Assembly: GCA_001942415.1 (NCBI GenBank)
Contig: MKJX01000033.1
Span: 42,036 to 106,035 of the forward strand
DNA length: 64,000 bases
Source: Pseudonocardia sp. CNS-139
GTDB lineage: Bacteria; Actinomycetota; Actinomycetes; Mycobacteriales; Pseudonocardiaceae
Direction of reading: 5' to 3'
Of the stretch, positions 38,453 to 50,943 are shown one piece after another. Under the pieces are notes generated by a model. The model was not told the origin of the DNA. It saw only the letters and a list, made by a program, of their open reading frames with translations, and did not search any database. A program made the position numbers and the translations under genes. Position 1 is the first letter of the stretch, and every line of letters starts with the position of its first letter.

Positions 38453-39271
38453 TCAGGTCACGTCACGGCGTTCGGCGATCACCCACGCGGTCGCGGCGAC
38501 GGCGCCGGTCCACGCGGCCAGCACCAGCAGCCCGCCCCACCACGGCGGCGGCGACGTGACCCCGGCCAGCGCCTCCACCACGGCCGGCCCCAGCTCCGGG
38601 CCGGCCAGCACCTGCGCGGGCAGGTCGTAGAGGGCGATCTCGCCGCCGTTGACCGGCAGGAACGCGGTGAGCCGCTGGACGTCCACCGACTCCGCGTTGC
38701 CGAGCAGCACCGAGAGCAGGAACTCCCCCAGCAGCACGTACACCAGCGCGCCGACCAGCGCGCTCACCTGGTTGCTCACGGCGGTGCCGAGCGCGGCGCC
38801 CAGCGCGCCCCACAGCGCGGCCGCCAGCATCCCGATCAGGGTGACGGCGAGCAGCGAACCGAACGACGGGAACGCCGCCCCGGCCTCGCCCGCGAGCCCG
38901 GCGAGCACCCCCACCACCGCCGTGACCAGCGCGTAGAAGGCCCCGACGGCCGCCGACACGCTCATCTTCGCGACCAGCACCGGCCAGCGCCGGGCGGACG
39001 TCAGGTAGGTCGTGGTGATCGTCCGGTGCCGGAACTCGGCCGCCGCGCCCACCACGCCATGGACCAGCCCGAAGATCGCCGTCAGCCCCATCGCGTACGC
39101 GAGCGAGGCCAGCAGCAGCGGGAGCCGGCCGTCCTCGTCCGGGATGGCCGCGGTGAACAGCCCGCCGAACAGGTTGATCAGCACCGACAGCAGCGCGACC
39201 GGGATGAGCAGGCCCCACCACAGTCTCGTCGAGGCGGTCTTGCGCACCTCCGCGTGCAGCAGCCCGACCAT
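38453..39271 (-). CDS. ABC transporter permease, ABC-2 type
   Basis: A 272-residue membrane protein with six hydrophobic segments, of the ABC-2 export permease type. It begins VGLLHAEVRKTASTRLWWGL, as these proteins do, then has ESAN-like loops with AEFRHRTITTTYLTSARRWPVLVAK and SLVGALVYVLLGEFLL-like helices. The ATG shares its first base with the stop of the ATPase gene upstream (TGATG), so the two are translated together as one exporter. The transported substance is not known; an SGNH hydrolase heads the operon. Confidence 0.83.
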   Translation of the reverse strand: MVGLLHAEVRKTASTRLWWGLLIPVALLSVLINLFGGLFTAAIPDEDGRLPLLLASLAYAMGLTAIFGLVHGVVGAAAEFRHRTITTTYLTSARRWPVLVAKMSVSAAVGAFYALVTAVVGVLAGLAGEAGAAFPSFGSLLAVTLIGMLAAALWGALGAALGTAVSNQVSALVGALVYVLLGEFLLSVLLGNAESVDVQRLTAFLPVNGGEIALYDLPAQVLAGPELGPAVVEALAGVTSPPPWWGGLLVLAAWTGAVAATAWVIAERRDVT

Positions 39272-40224
39272 CACCGCACCTGCCACGGTTCCGCCGTCAG
39301 CTGGAAGAACAGCTGCTCCAGGTCGATCTTCTCGTGCACCATCCCGTAGATCGCCACGCCGGCCTCCAGCGCGACGTCCCCGACGTGCACGGGGTCGGTC
39401 CCGGCGATCCCCAGCCACCCGTCGGGCAGCGTGTCGATCTCCACCACACCCGTGCGGGCGAGCGCGTCGGCCAGCCGCTCGTGCGACCCGCAGCGCACCA
39501 GCACCCGCGGCCGCCGGGAGTTGCGCAGGTTCTCCAGCGGCCCCTGGAAGACGCACCGGCCGCGGCTGATCACCACGAGGTGGTCGGCGGTCTGCTCGAC
39601 CTCCGCGAGCAGGTGGCTGGAGACCAGCACGCTGCGCCCCTGCCGGGCGAACCCGCGCAGGAACGCGCGCAGCCAGGCGATGCCCTCCGGGTCGAGCCCG
39701 TTGCCCGGCTCGTCGAGGACCAGCACCTGCGGGTCGCCGAGCAGCGCCACCGCGAGCGCGAGCCGCTGGCGCATGCCCAGCGAGTAGCCGCCGACCGCCC
39801 GGTCGCCGGCGTCCGTCAGCCCGACGGTGTGCAGCACGCTCTCCACCGCGGCGTCCGGCACCCCGATCGCCGCCGACACCGTCAGCAGGTGCTTGCGCGC
39901 CGTGCGTGCCGGGTGGAAGCCCTGCGCCTCCAGCACCGCCCCGACCACCCGGGCCGGGTTCGCGAGCTCCGCGAACGGCACCCCGTTGATCCGCGCCTCG
40001 CCCGCCGTCGGCGTGACCAGGCCGAGCACCATCCGCAGCGTCGTGGTCTTGCCCGAGCCGTTGGGCCCGAGGAAGCCGGTGACCGCACCCGGCTCGACCG
40101 TGAACGTGAGCCCGTCCACGGCGCTGACCTGCCCGAACCGCTTGCTCAGCCCCGTGACGGTGACGCGCCCGGCGCGGTCTCCCGCCCGGCCGGGCACCGC
40201 GGCCGTCGTCCCCCGTGGGTCCAC
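39271..40224 (-). CDS. ABC transporter ATP-binding protein
   Basis: A 317-residue ATPase subunit. Walker A FLGPNGSGKTTT, Q-loop EAQGFHPARTARKHL, signature SLGMRQRLALAVALL, Walker B VLVLDEPGNGLDPEG, and the H-loop SSHLLAEVEQTAD. The C-terminal 80 residues form the extra domain of the drug/antibiotic exporter type (NRT/CcmA-like). The GTG at 40224 follows TAGGAGCT and gives an N-terminal extension (DPRGTTAAVPGR) before the domain at VTVTGLSKRFG. It overlaps the permease gene by one base and follows the SGNH hydrolase gene by 5 bp: an SGNH-ATPase-permease operon. Confidence 0.9.
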   Translation of the reverse strand: MDPRGTTAAVPGRAGDRAGRVTVTGLSKRFGQVSAVDGLTFTVEPGAVTGFLGPNGSGKTTTLRMVLGLVTPTAGEARINGVPFAELANPARVVGAVLEAQGFHPARTARKHLLTVSAAIGVPDAAVESVLHTVGLTDAGDRAVGGYSLGMRQRLALAVALLGDPQVLVLDEPGNGLDPEGIAWLRAFLRGFARQGRSVLVSSHLLAEVEQTADHLVVISRGRCVFQGPLENLRNSRRPRVLVRCGSHERLADALARTGVVEIDTLPDGWLGIAGTDPVHVGDVALEAGVAIYGMVHEKIDLEQLFFQLTAEPWQVR

Positions 40225-40229
40225 AGCTC

Positions 40230-41267
40230 CTAGTGTCGGTCCTGGGCGCGCTCGTCGGCGAGGGCGGGGGTCGCGTGGTCGGCGACGGCCGCGAGCGGCT
40301 CGTCGTCGTCCTCGTCCTCGTACTCGTCGTCCTCGTCGTCGTCCTCGTCGGCGTCGTCCTGGTCCTCGTCGACCTCGACGACCACCTCGATCACCTCGGC
40401 GTCGATGACCTCGGCCGAGATCACGGTCGCCCGGACCGGCACCGGCTCCTCGTCGACCTCCTCGACGTCCTCCACGACCTGCTCGGCGGGCTGCTCGGCG
40501 ACCGGAGGGGCGACGGGCGGCAGCGGCGGCACGATCGGCAGCTCCGGGTCGGTCGACGGCGCGATCTCGGCCGGCGGGCCGTCGATCGCCGCGATCACGG
40601 CCTTGGCCCACGCGTGGTGCTCGACGTCGTTGAGCACCACCGCACCGCGGCCCCGTCCGCCGGGCCCGAACCGGGGCGGCAGCTCGGCGATCCGCATCCG
40701 GTGCTTGGCGGCCTCCTCGCGCACGACGGCGTCGAGCGCGGCGGCCGGGCCGCTGCGCGCGCCGCGGGCGAGCGTGCCCACAACCGCGCCGGACGGCAGC
40801 AGCGAGATGAGCTGGCGCAGCGCGATCTCCACACCGGGCGTGCGGCGCACGATGTCCTCGACGCCGATCAGGCACGTGACCAGGGCGGCAGGCTCCTCCT
40901 CGGTGAGCGCGGTCAGCTCGGGGAGCTGGCGGGCCAGCACGTCGGCCACACCGGCGCCGGCTCGGGAGAGGTTGATCACACGCCACGCGTCGCGGCGGCG
41001 CAGCCGCTCGTGCACGACGCCGACGTAGCCGACGTCCCGGGTGGTGGCGCCGATTCCCTGGCTGGCCGAGTCGCCCAGCACGATCCAGAGCGGGCCGGTA
41101 GCCCGCTGCGCGTCGAGGTTCGCCGCGGCCCAGTCGTCGGCGAACGCCCGGACCTGCAGCCGGCGCGCGGACGCGCCCGGCAGGACTCCGCCGAGGAAAC
41201 GCTCGCCGCCTGCCTTCACCCGGCGCACGGCCGCGCGCATCCGTTGGACCTGCAGAGGAGAGCTCAT
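40230..41267 (-). CDS. SGNH/GDSL hydrolase with acidic C-terminal tail
   Basis: A 345-residue esterase-fold protein. Block I is WIVLGDSASQGIGA (catalytic Ser), block II NLSRAGAGVADVLARQ, block III ALVTCLIGVEDIV, and the last His is probably in LNDVEHHAWAKAV. There is no signal peptide. The C-terminal 115 residues are Pro/Val/Glu-rich and then almost purely acidic (about residues 300-335, Asp and Glu with a few Tyr), a disordered tail unusual for the family. The ATG at 41267 follows CGGAG. It heads an operon with an ABC ATPase and permease, so it may act on the exported compound (inference). Confidence 0.83.
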   Translation of the reverse strand: MSSPLQVQRMRAAVRRVKAGGERFLGGVLPGASARRLQVRAFADDWAAANLDAQRATGPLWIVLGDSASQGIGATTRDVGYVGVVHERLRRRDAWRVINLSRAGAGVADVLARQLPELTALTEEEPAALVTCLIGVEDIVRRTPGVEIALRQLISLLPSGAVVGTLARGARSGPAAALDAVVREEAAKHRMRIAELPPRFGPGGRGRGAVVLNDVEHHAWAKAVIAAIDGPPAEIAPSTDPELPIVPPLPPVAPPVAEQPAEQVVEDVEEVDEEPVPVRATVISAEVIDAEVIEVVVEVDEDQDDADEDDDEDDEYEDEDDDEPLAAVADHATPALADERAQDRH

Positions 41268-41477
41268 GGGGGACTCCGAGCGATCGGCGCTGCCGTAACG
41301 GCACGGGAGGGTCGGGGGCAGGTCACCGTAGCCAGCCGGGACGCCCGACGGCAGGGCGGGGGTTGATCGGGCCACCGTTCGGCGCGACACGTTCTCCACC
41401 CGGTCACTGCTCGTTAGGATTCAGACATCGGGGATGTGTTCTGGATCACAGGCAGTGCCGCCACCCGGGAGGGGTCC

Positions 41478-43029
41478 ATGACGAGCCGGCTCACCGACTT
41501 CACGACGATCCTGACCCGCTGGGAGCACGAGCGCCCCGACGAGCCGGCGCTCACCTTCGACGGCACCACCCGCACCTGGGCCGAGCTGGCGCGGCGGGTC
41601 CGGCGGAACGCGGCGGCGCAGCGGGCGGCCGGGCTCGTCCCCGGCGACCGGGTCGCGGTGCTCGACCTCAACCACCCGTCGTGCCTGGAGCTGACGCTGG
41701 CCTGCGCGCAGGCCGGCACGGCCAACGCCGTGGTGAACTTCCGGCTGGCCCCGCCCGAGATCGCCTACGTGACCAACGACGCGAAGGCGCGCGTGCTGTT
41801 CGTCGGGCCCGAGTTCGCGGGCGCGGTGGACGTGCTGCGCGACTCGCTGCCGACCGTCGAGAAGGTGATCCGCGTCGGCGGCCCGGACGACGAGTACGAG
41901 GCCTGGCTCGCCGCCGCGCCGCCCGACCCGGCAACGCACCCGGCCGCCCCGGACGACTGCTTCGTGCAGCTCTACACGTCCGGCACCACCGGCTTCCCCA
42001 AGGGCGCCATGCTGACCCACCGCGGGATGCTCGCCCACGCCGCGAACGTCGCACCGACTTCTCGCTGGACCCGGACTCGCGCGTGCAGGTCGCGATGCCG
42101 CTCTACCACGTCGGCGGCACGAGCTACGCGCTGCTCGCGATCAGCCAGGGCGCGCACATCGTGATGCTCCGGCTGCCCGACCCCGCCGCCGTCCTGGAGA
42201 CGCTGGAGGCGCAGCGGATCACGCACACGTTCCTCGTCCCGGCGCTGCTGGCGGCGATCGCGCAGGTCCCGGGCGCGGCCGACCGCGACCGCTCGGCACT
42301 GCAGGCGCTCTCCTACGGCGCCTCGCCGATGCCGCTGCCCGTCATGCGCGCGAGCCTCGCGCTCTTCCCCGGCGTGCTGCACCAGGTGTACGGGATGACG
42401 GAGGCGTGCGGCGTCGTCAGCTCCCTCGGGCCGGAGGACCACGAGAACCCGGCCGTCGCGCACCGGCTCGTCTCGGCCGGGAAGCCGATCCACGGCGTCG
42501 AGATCGAGATCCGCGACCCGGCCACCGGCGACCCGGTCCCGACCGGCGAGCCCGGCGAGGTGTGGGTGCGCACCGCGCAGATCATGAGCGGCTACTGGGG
42601 CCGCCCGGACGCGACGCGCCGCCATCACCCCCGACGGCTGGCTGCGCAGCGGCGACGGCGGCCACCTCGACGCCGACGGCTACCTCTACGTCACCGACCG
42701 GATCAAGGACATGATCATCAGCGGCGGCGAGAACATCTACCCCGCCGAGATCGAGCGGGTGCTCGCCGAGCACCCGTCCGTCGCCGACGTCGCCGTGATC
42801 GGCGTGCCGGACGAGCGGTGGGGCGAGGTGCCGAAGGCGGTGGTCGTGCCGGCGGGCGAGGGCGTCGACGCGGACGAGCTGATCGCCTACTGCCGCACCC
42901 ACCTGGCCGCGTTCAAGTGCCCGCGATCGGTCGACACGGTCGCGGAACTGCCCCGCAACCTCACCGGGAAGTCCTCAAGAAGGACCTGCGCGCGCGTACT
43001 GGGAGGGCCGGGAACGCCGGATCGTGTAG
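41478..43029 (+). CDS. Acyl-CoA synthetase / AMP-dependent ligase (frame broken about four times)
   Basis: Activates a carboxylic acid to its CoA thioester through an acyl-adenylate (ANL superfamily, FadD-like), about 519 residues. Motifs: LYTSGTTGFPKGAMLTH (P-loop-like A3), MPLYHVGGTSYALLAI, LSYGASPMPLPVM, VYGMTEACGVVS, GWLRSGDGGHLDADGYLYVTDR with the hinge, and GGENIYPAEIE. The end (GKVLKKDLRARYWEGRERRIV) is split between frames. Breaks lie near 42055, 42618, 42975 and 43003, the densest in the window. GGGAGGGG precedes the ATG. It stands alone, divergent from the SGNH operon; substrate chain length cannot be told. Confidence 0.83.
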
Positions 43030-43158
43030 CGGCACCTCCCCCGAAAGGGTGGCGGGGCGCACTGCGACACGACGCACTCACGCTGCTGAGAATCCGTCGT
43101 GGGCGCTCGGTAGATTCACGCCCCGTCAAAGCTCGTACTCAGTGTGAGGGGCCTGTAG

Positions 43159-43746
43159 GTGCCGCCCTCGAACGACCCGGTCGAGGTCCCGCACAACTAC
43201 CCGACGGCAGCCATCTTCATCGACGAGAGCGGCTCGCGGGCCACCGCGAGCAGCGCCTTCGTCGTCGCAGCGATCAAGGTGCGCGAACCGGGCCGGCTGG
43301 CCCGGGCGGTCCGCGACGTTCGTGACCGGACCGGCTTCGACCAGGAGTTCAAACGCGAGCTCGTCGGCGTCCATCTCGATGCGATCACGACACCACGAGG
43401 CTGTTCGTTGGAAGACACCGTGCGCGGGATGGTCAACGGGCGGCTCCGCAGCACATCGGCCGTCACGGCCGTCTGCTTGGACTCCCGTACCAACGATCTG
43501 CTCCAGGTCGCCGACGTCGTAGCCGGATCCGTCCTCCATCAACGGCGGCTCGCCGCAGGCGGATCCGTCCCGAAGAGCACCTCCAACAAGGGAAAGATCG
43601 CCCAGCAGCTCGCCGTGCTGTTCGGACGGCCCGGACTGACCGACGGCAAGGACGCCCGCGTCAACATCCGGACGTACCGTGGACCTCGCACCAGACCGGC
43701 CGGACATCTGCTCGCGGTCGGAGAGGCATCAGCGGTCACAGGTTGA
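43159..43746 (+). CDS. DUF3800 family protein, shortened
   Basis: A 195-residue protein. AAIFIDESGSRATASSAFVVAAIKV near the start and LQVADVVAGSVLHQRRLAAGG later match DUF3800, a family with an RNase H-like fold whose conserved acidic residues (in FIDESG and QVADVVAG) suggest nuclease activity; some members sit in mobile or defence islands. The segment between RDVRDRTGFDQEFK and RELVGVHLDAIT seems short relative to relatives, so an internal deletion is possible. The GTG at 43159 follows a GAGGGG-containing leader. Two covarying hairpin repeats lie immediately downstream. Its function here is unknown. Confidence 0.68.
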   Translation: MPPSNDPVEVPHNYPTAAIFIDESGSRATASSAFVVAAIKVREPGRLARAVRDVRDRTGFDQEFKRELVGVHLDAITTPRGCSLEDTVRGMVNGRLRSTSAVTAVCLDSRTNDLLQVADVVAGSVLHQRRLAAGGSVPKSTSNKGKIAQQLAVLFGRPGLTDGKDARVNIRTYRGPRTRPAGHLLAVGEASAVTG

Positions 43747-43783
43747 TTCCTCAGACGGGGCAACGAGTATCATCCACTACGTG

Positions 43784-43840
43784 CGGCATGAGCCTCTGGC
43801 TCACAGCTACACGCTCGGCATGGGCCCCTGGCCCACAGCT
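43784..43840 (+). repeat. Two tandem 25-nt hairpin repeats with a compensatory change
   Basis: CGGCATGAGCCTCTGGCTCA+CAGCT (43784-43808) and CGGCATGGGCCCCTGGCCCA+CAGCT (43816-43840) start 32 nt apart. Each folds into a 6-bp stem with a 3-nt loop. An A-U pair in the first is a G-C pair in the second, so pairing is kept while sequence changes. It is not a tRNA; no cloverleaf fits. The function is unknown. Confidence 0.55.
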
Positions 43841-43933
43841 GAGTCGAATGGGGTGGAGCAGGGCAAGCTCCGAACTCGCTGACGCCAGTGCCTCGGAAGC
43901 CCGGTACGGGCCCCGGGGCACTGGCCGTAAAGC

Positions 43934-44395
43934 TCAGAACCCCCACGTCGTGACCGCCGGGAGGTCGCCCTTCGCGACCCCCTCTACCACGTGCCGCTCG
44001 TGCGGGACGGTCGGGTCGGGCAGGTCGTCGAGCGGGAACCACCGCAGGTCCGCGGTCTTCGCCGCCTCCATCAGCCGCGGCTCGCCGGTCCAGCGGCGGC
44101 AGCCGAAGAAGAAGTCGACGCGCTCGTCGACCGACTGGTGGTTGCCGTGCGTCCGGTGCATCACGGTGAGCGGTTCGAGGTCGGCGGGCTCGATCGTCAC
44201 GCCCACCTCCTCCGTCGCCTCCCGGCACGCGGCGGCGTGCACGGACTCGCCTCGTTCGACGTGCCCCGCGACGGCGGCGGCCCAGTGCCCGTCCCGGTAG
44301 CCGGTGTTCTGCCGCAGCTGGAGCAGCACCTCGGCTCCCCGGTCGGTCGTGCGCAGGAGCAGGACGTAGGCGGCCGGGACGACGCTGAACCTCAC
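43934..44395 (-). CDS. Nudix hydrolase
   Basis: A 153-residue Nudix enzyme, hydrolysing a nucleoside diphosphate linked to another moiety. The Nudix box is complete: GHVERGESVHAAACREATEEVGV (written here without gaps only to REATEEVGV) with the metal-binding REATEE core at about residues 59-64. YVLLLRTTDRGAEVLLQLRQ and the HQSVDERVDFFFGCRRW strand suggest a group acting on dinucleotide or modified nucleotide substrates; no specificity can be assigned. The GTG start at 44395 (RFSVVPAAY) is divergent from the LLM oxidoreductase gene. Confidence 0.85.
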   Translation of the reverse strand: MRFSVVPAAYVLLLRTTDRGAEVLLQLRQNTGYRDGHWAAAVAGHVERGESVHAAACREATEEVGVTIEPADLEPLTVMHRTHGNHQSVDERVDFFFGCRRWTGEPRLMEAAKTADLRWFPLDDLPDPTVPHERHVVEGVAKGDLPAVTTWGF

Positions 44396-44426
44396 GAACG
44401 CAGACCCTATGCGGGCGCCCGCGTAC

Positions 44427-44455
44427 TTGACTCGCGAGTAACCCTGCGTTAGACC
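44427..44455 (+). promoter_or_regulatory. Promoter of the LLM oxidoreductase gene, leaderless
   Basis: TTGACT (44427-44432) and TAGACC (44450-44455) are separated by exactly 17 bp. The start of transcription should fall at about 44461-44462, on the ATG itself, which has no ribosome binding site: a leaderless mRNA. Confidence 0.6.
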
Positions 44456-44461
44456 GCGAGC

Positions 44462-45497
44462 ATGCTGCTCTCGACCCAGCTCCAGTACGGCGACGACCCG
44501 GCCGGAGCGCCCAGAGCGTCGTCGAGATGGAGGCGGCCGGCCTCGACGTCGTCTGGGTCGCCGAGGCGTACAGCTACGACGCCGTCTCGCTGATGGGCTT
44601 CCTCGCCGCACGCACCGAACGCGTGCAGATCGGTTCGGGAATCCTGCCGATCTACAGCCGCACCCCCGCCCTCACGGCGATGACGGCGGCCGGGCTCGAC
44701 GCGCTGTCGGGCGGCCGCGCGATCCTCGGGATCGGCGCGTCCGGGCCGCAGGTGATCGAGGGCTTCCACGGCGTCCCCTACGACCGCCCGGTCGGCCGCA
44801 CCCGCGAGATCATCCGGATCTGCCGCCGGGTCTGGCGCCGCGAGGTGCTGACGAACGACGGGATCTACCCGATCCCGCTCCCGGAGGGGCGGGGCACCGG
44901 GCTCGGCAAGCCGCTCAAGCTGATCAACCACCCGAAACGCACCGACATCCCGATCTGGGTGGCGGCGCTCGGCGACAAGAACGTCGCGATGACGGCGGAG
45001 CTGGCCGACGGCTGGCTGCCCATGGTGCTGATCCCGGAGAAGACGCGCGACGTCTTCGGCGACGCGCTCGACGCCGGGCTGGCGAAGCGCTCGCCGGAGC
45101 TGGGCCCGCTGCAGGTCACCGGCGGCGGCATCCTCGCCCTCGACGAGGAGATGTTCGAGCCGGCCCGCGCGTTCGCCCGGGCGATGTACGCGCTCTACGT
45201 CGGCGGCATGGGCGCGCGCGGCCGCAACTTCTACAACACCGTGCTCGCGCGGCAGGGCTACGCGGACGCGGCCACCGCCGTGCAGGACCTCTACCTGGAC
45301 GGCCGGAAGGAGGAGGCGGCCGCCGCGCTCCCCGACGACTTCATCGACCGCGTGACGCTCATCGGACCGCCCGGCCGGGTCCGGGAGCGCATCGCCGCCC
45401 TGCGCGAGGCCGGCGTCACCCACTTGCACGTCACGCCGGTCGCAACGACGTGCCGAAGCTGCTCGGGCAGGTCAAGGAGTGGGCCGTCAGCGGGTGA
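44462..45497 (+). CDS. LLM-class F420-dependent oxidoreductase (frame broken twice)
   Basis: A luciferase-like TIM-barrel oxidoreductase of about 345 residues, probably using coenzyme F420. After LLSTQLQYGDD and a break near 44512, it reads VEMEAAGLDVVWVAEAYSYDAVSLMGFLA, VQIGSGILPIYSRTPALTAMTAAGLDALSGGR, ILGIGASGPQVIEGFHG, and IPIWVAALGDKNVAMTAELADGWLP. A second break near 45440 precedes the end NDVPKLLGQVKEWAVSG. The ATG start follows a promoter directly. The substrate is unknown; this group is abundant in actinobacteria and includes redox enzymes for diverse compounds. Confidence 0.83.
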
Positions 45498-45575
45498 GGG
45501 GCCCCGGCGCGCGCCACGGAACGTCACCGGACCACACTCTGTGATGACCACTTCCCCGACCGCCGAGGAGTGCGC

Positions 45576-46417
45576 GTGCTCGACCCCGCCATCGCCGTGT
45601 CCGATCGACCGGTGGCGCCGCACCAGTACCGCTACGTCGAGACGCACGCCTGGTGGTTGGGCACGTTCGGACCACACCAGCACCTCACCGAGCACCGCCT
45701 GCGGCAGTGGGTCCCGGTCCGGCCGGAGTGCACCTGGATGCTGGAACGCGAGCTGACGGGCGCGCAGACCTGGCTCACCGGCTCGGCCGAGGAGGCCGTC
45801 GCCGACGGGTTCGACCTGCGCGACATCGCACCGGTCGGCCGGTTCACCGCGCCGTACGGCGAGTTCGACACGACGCTCGGCGCAGACCTCGACGACGAGG
45901 ACCTCGACGGCGCGTTCCACGGGGCGACGCGCGGGCTGGCCTTCGACGCGGCCTGCCCCCCGCCAGCTCCCGCGCCGCGGCGCGGGAGCTGGCAGGCGCC
46001 CACGGTCGAGTTCCTGCAGCGGCTCCCCCGCGACGCGGACGCGCTGCTGGCCCGGCTGTGCGAGGACAACCCGGGCAGCTGGTTCGGCCCGTTCACGGCG
46101 CCGTCACGGCGCTGCGCACCACGCTGGTGCCGGCCGAGCTGCGGTCGGTCTTCTACCGCGCGCTGATGATGCTGCCCGGCGTGCGCCTCGACGAGGACGC
46201 CGTGAACGTCGACGGGCACGCGTGCCTCGCGATCGTGCACGACGCCGGCCGCACCCGCACCGAGCTGATGGTCGACCCGGCCGACGGGCAGTTCGCCGGC
46301 GAGCGCGACACGGTCCGCGCCGACTCCCGCAGCGGGCTCCCGGCGGGCACGGTGATCAGCACGACGGCGGTGCGCACCGCTGTCGTGGACCGGTTCGGCA
46401 TCCGCCCCGCCGCCTGA
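45576..46417 (+). CDS. CU044_5270-like protein lacking its membrane anchor (frame broken once)
   Basis: The sequence AVSDRPVAPHQYRYVETHAWW, VRPECTWMLERELTGAQTWLTG, PTVEFLQRLPRDADALLARLCED, LRTTLVPAELRSVFYRALMMLPGV and AGTVISTTAVRTAVVD matches the extracytoplasmic part of CU044_5270-type proteins, usually encoded beside an ECF sigma factor. Those proteins have an N-terminal cytoplasmic segment and a membrane helix; neither is present, and no sigma factor gene is near. GAGGAG precedes the GTG at 45576, but export seems impossible as read. The frame changes near 46100. It may be a fragment of a larger ancestral gene. Confidence 0.65.
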
Positions 46418-46581
46418 TCCGGCGCCGACCGGCCCCTGCGGACGCGAACGGCGTCTGCAACGTGACCTTGACCGGTGCAGCCCGGATGCCCTGTGCGCGG
46501 TGTCCGGCGTGCATCGACGAGGACTAACCTGGCAAACAGTCCTCGGCGAAGACGATGCATCCGATCAAGGCGGTTTCCAGC

Positions 46582-50301
<3,720 letters not shown>

Positions 50302-50302
<1 letters not shown>

Positions 50303-50484
50303 TGTACGCCACCGACCGAGGCATCGAGGAGCTCGTCGACCGGCGCGGCGAGGAGCAGGTCAGCGTCGAGTGGCTGGCCGACCGGCTGCGCGCCTTCGTC
50401 GACCTGAACCCCGAGTTCGAGGACGCCGTCGAGCGGATCGCGACGTTCCTCGCCCGCGACCCGGACGACGACCCCGACGACTGA
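50302..50484 (+). CDS. DUF6104 family small protein
   Basis: A 60-residue acidic protein (MYATDRGIEELVDRRGEEQV to ERIATFLARDPDDDPDD) of a family known to follow kgd in actinobacteria. Its ATG shares a base with the kgd stop (TGATG), so it is translationally coupled. The sequence predicts two short helices (EELVDRRGEEQV and VDLNPEFEDAVERIATFL). The strict linkage suggests a role with the 2-oxoglutarate dehydrogenase complex, but none is established. It ends 16 bp from the convergent VOC gene. Confidence 0.85.
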
Positions 50485-50499
50485 CCCCGTTCCCGGCGG

Positions 50500-50919
50500 T
50501 CAGGCCACGAAGAGGCAGAACGGGTGCCCGGCGGGGTCTGCGTACACCCGCAGCGGCTCCTCGGGGTCGTGCGAGCGGTCGTACAGCAGCCGGGCGCCGA
50601 GCCCGAGCGCGCGCGTGTGGTGGCGGTCGAGCTCCTCGGCCGACGGCACCGTGATGTCCAGGTGCAGCATCTGCGGGTGCGGCCCGTCCGGCCACGTCGC
50701 CTCCGGCAGCTCGGCGACCTGCTGGAACGCCAGCTGCATGCCGTCCGGCGAGCGCAGCACCAGCCAGTCGGCGCCCTGGGGGTCGGGGGCGGCGGCCGGC
50801 GGCGGCTCGTCCCCCGGCCGGTAGGCGAGCCCCAGCAGCTCGCGGTAGAACTCCGCGAGCCGCCGGGCGTCGGTCGTGTCGAGCACGGTCTGGCGCAACG
50901 TCGGGAATCCGCCGGTCAC
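50500..50919 (-). CDS. VOC family (glyoxalase/bleomycin resistance-like) protein
   Basis: A 139-residue protein with the duplicated beta-alpha-beta-beta-beta fold of the VOC superfamily: LRQTVLDTTDARRLAEFYRELLGL, DWLVLRSPDGMQLAFQQV, MLHLDITVPSAEELDRH and VYADPAGHPFCLF. The His in MLHLD and the Glu-type positions could bind metal, but members of this subgroup often serve as ligand-binding proteins. The substrate is unknown. The ATG at 50919 is followed by MTGGFPTLRQ. It lies 24 bp upstream of the MFS gene's end on the same strand and converges on the kgd-DUF6104 operon. Confidence 0.85.
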   Translation of the reverse strand: MTGGFPTLRQTVLDTTDARRLAEFYRELLGLAYRPGDEPPPAAAPDPQGADWLVLRSPDGMQLAFQQVAELPEATWPDGPHPQMLHLDITVPSAEELDRHHTRALGLGARLLYDRSHDPEEPLRVYADPAGHPFCLFVA

Positions 50920-50943
50920 GCGGTCACCGTGGCACGGCCGTCG

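Noticed and set aside
43747..43933. tRNA gene near the hairpin repeats (GAGTCGAATGG looks like a T-loop)
   Set aside because: No acceptor stem, anticodon arm or complete cloverleaf can be drawn around it.
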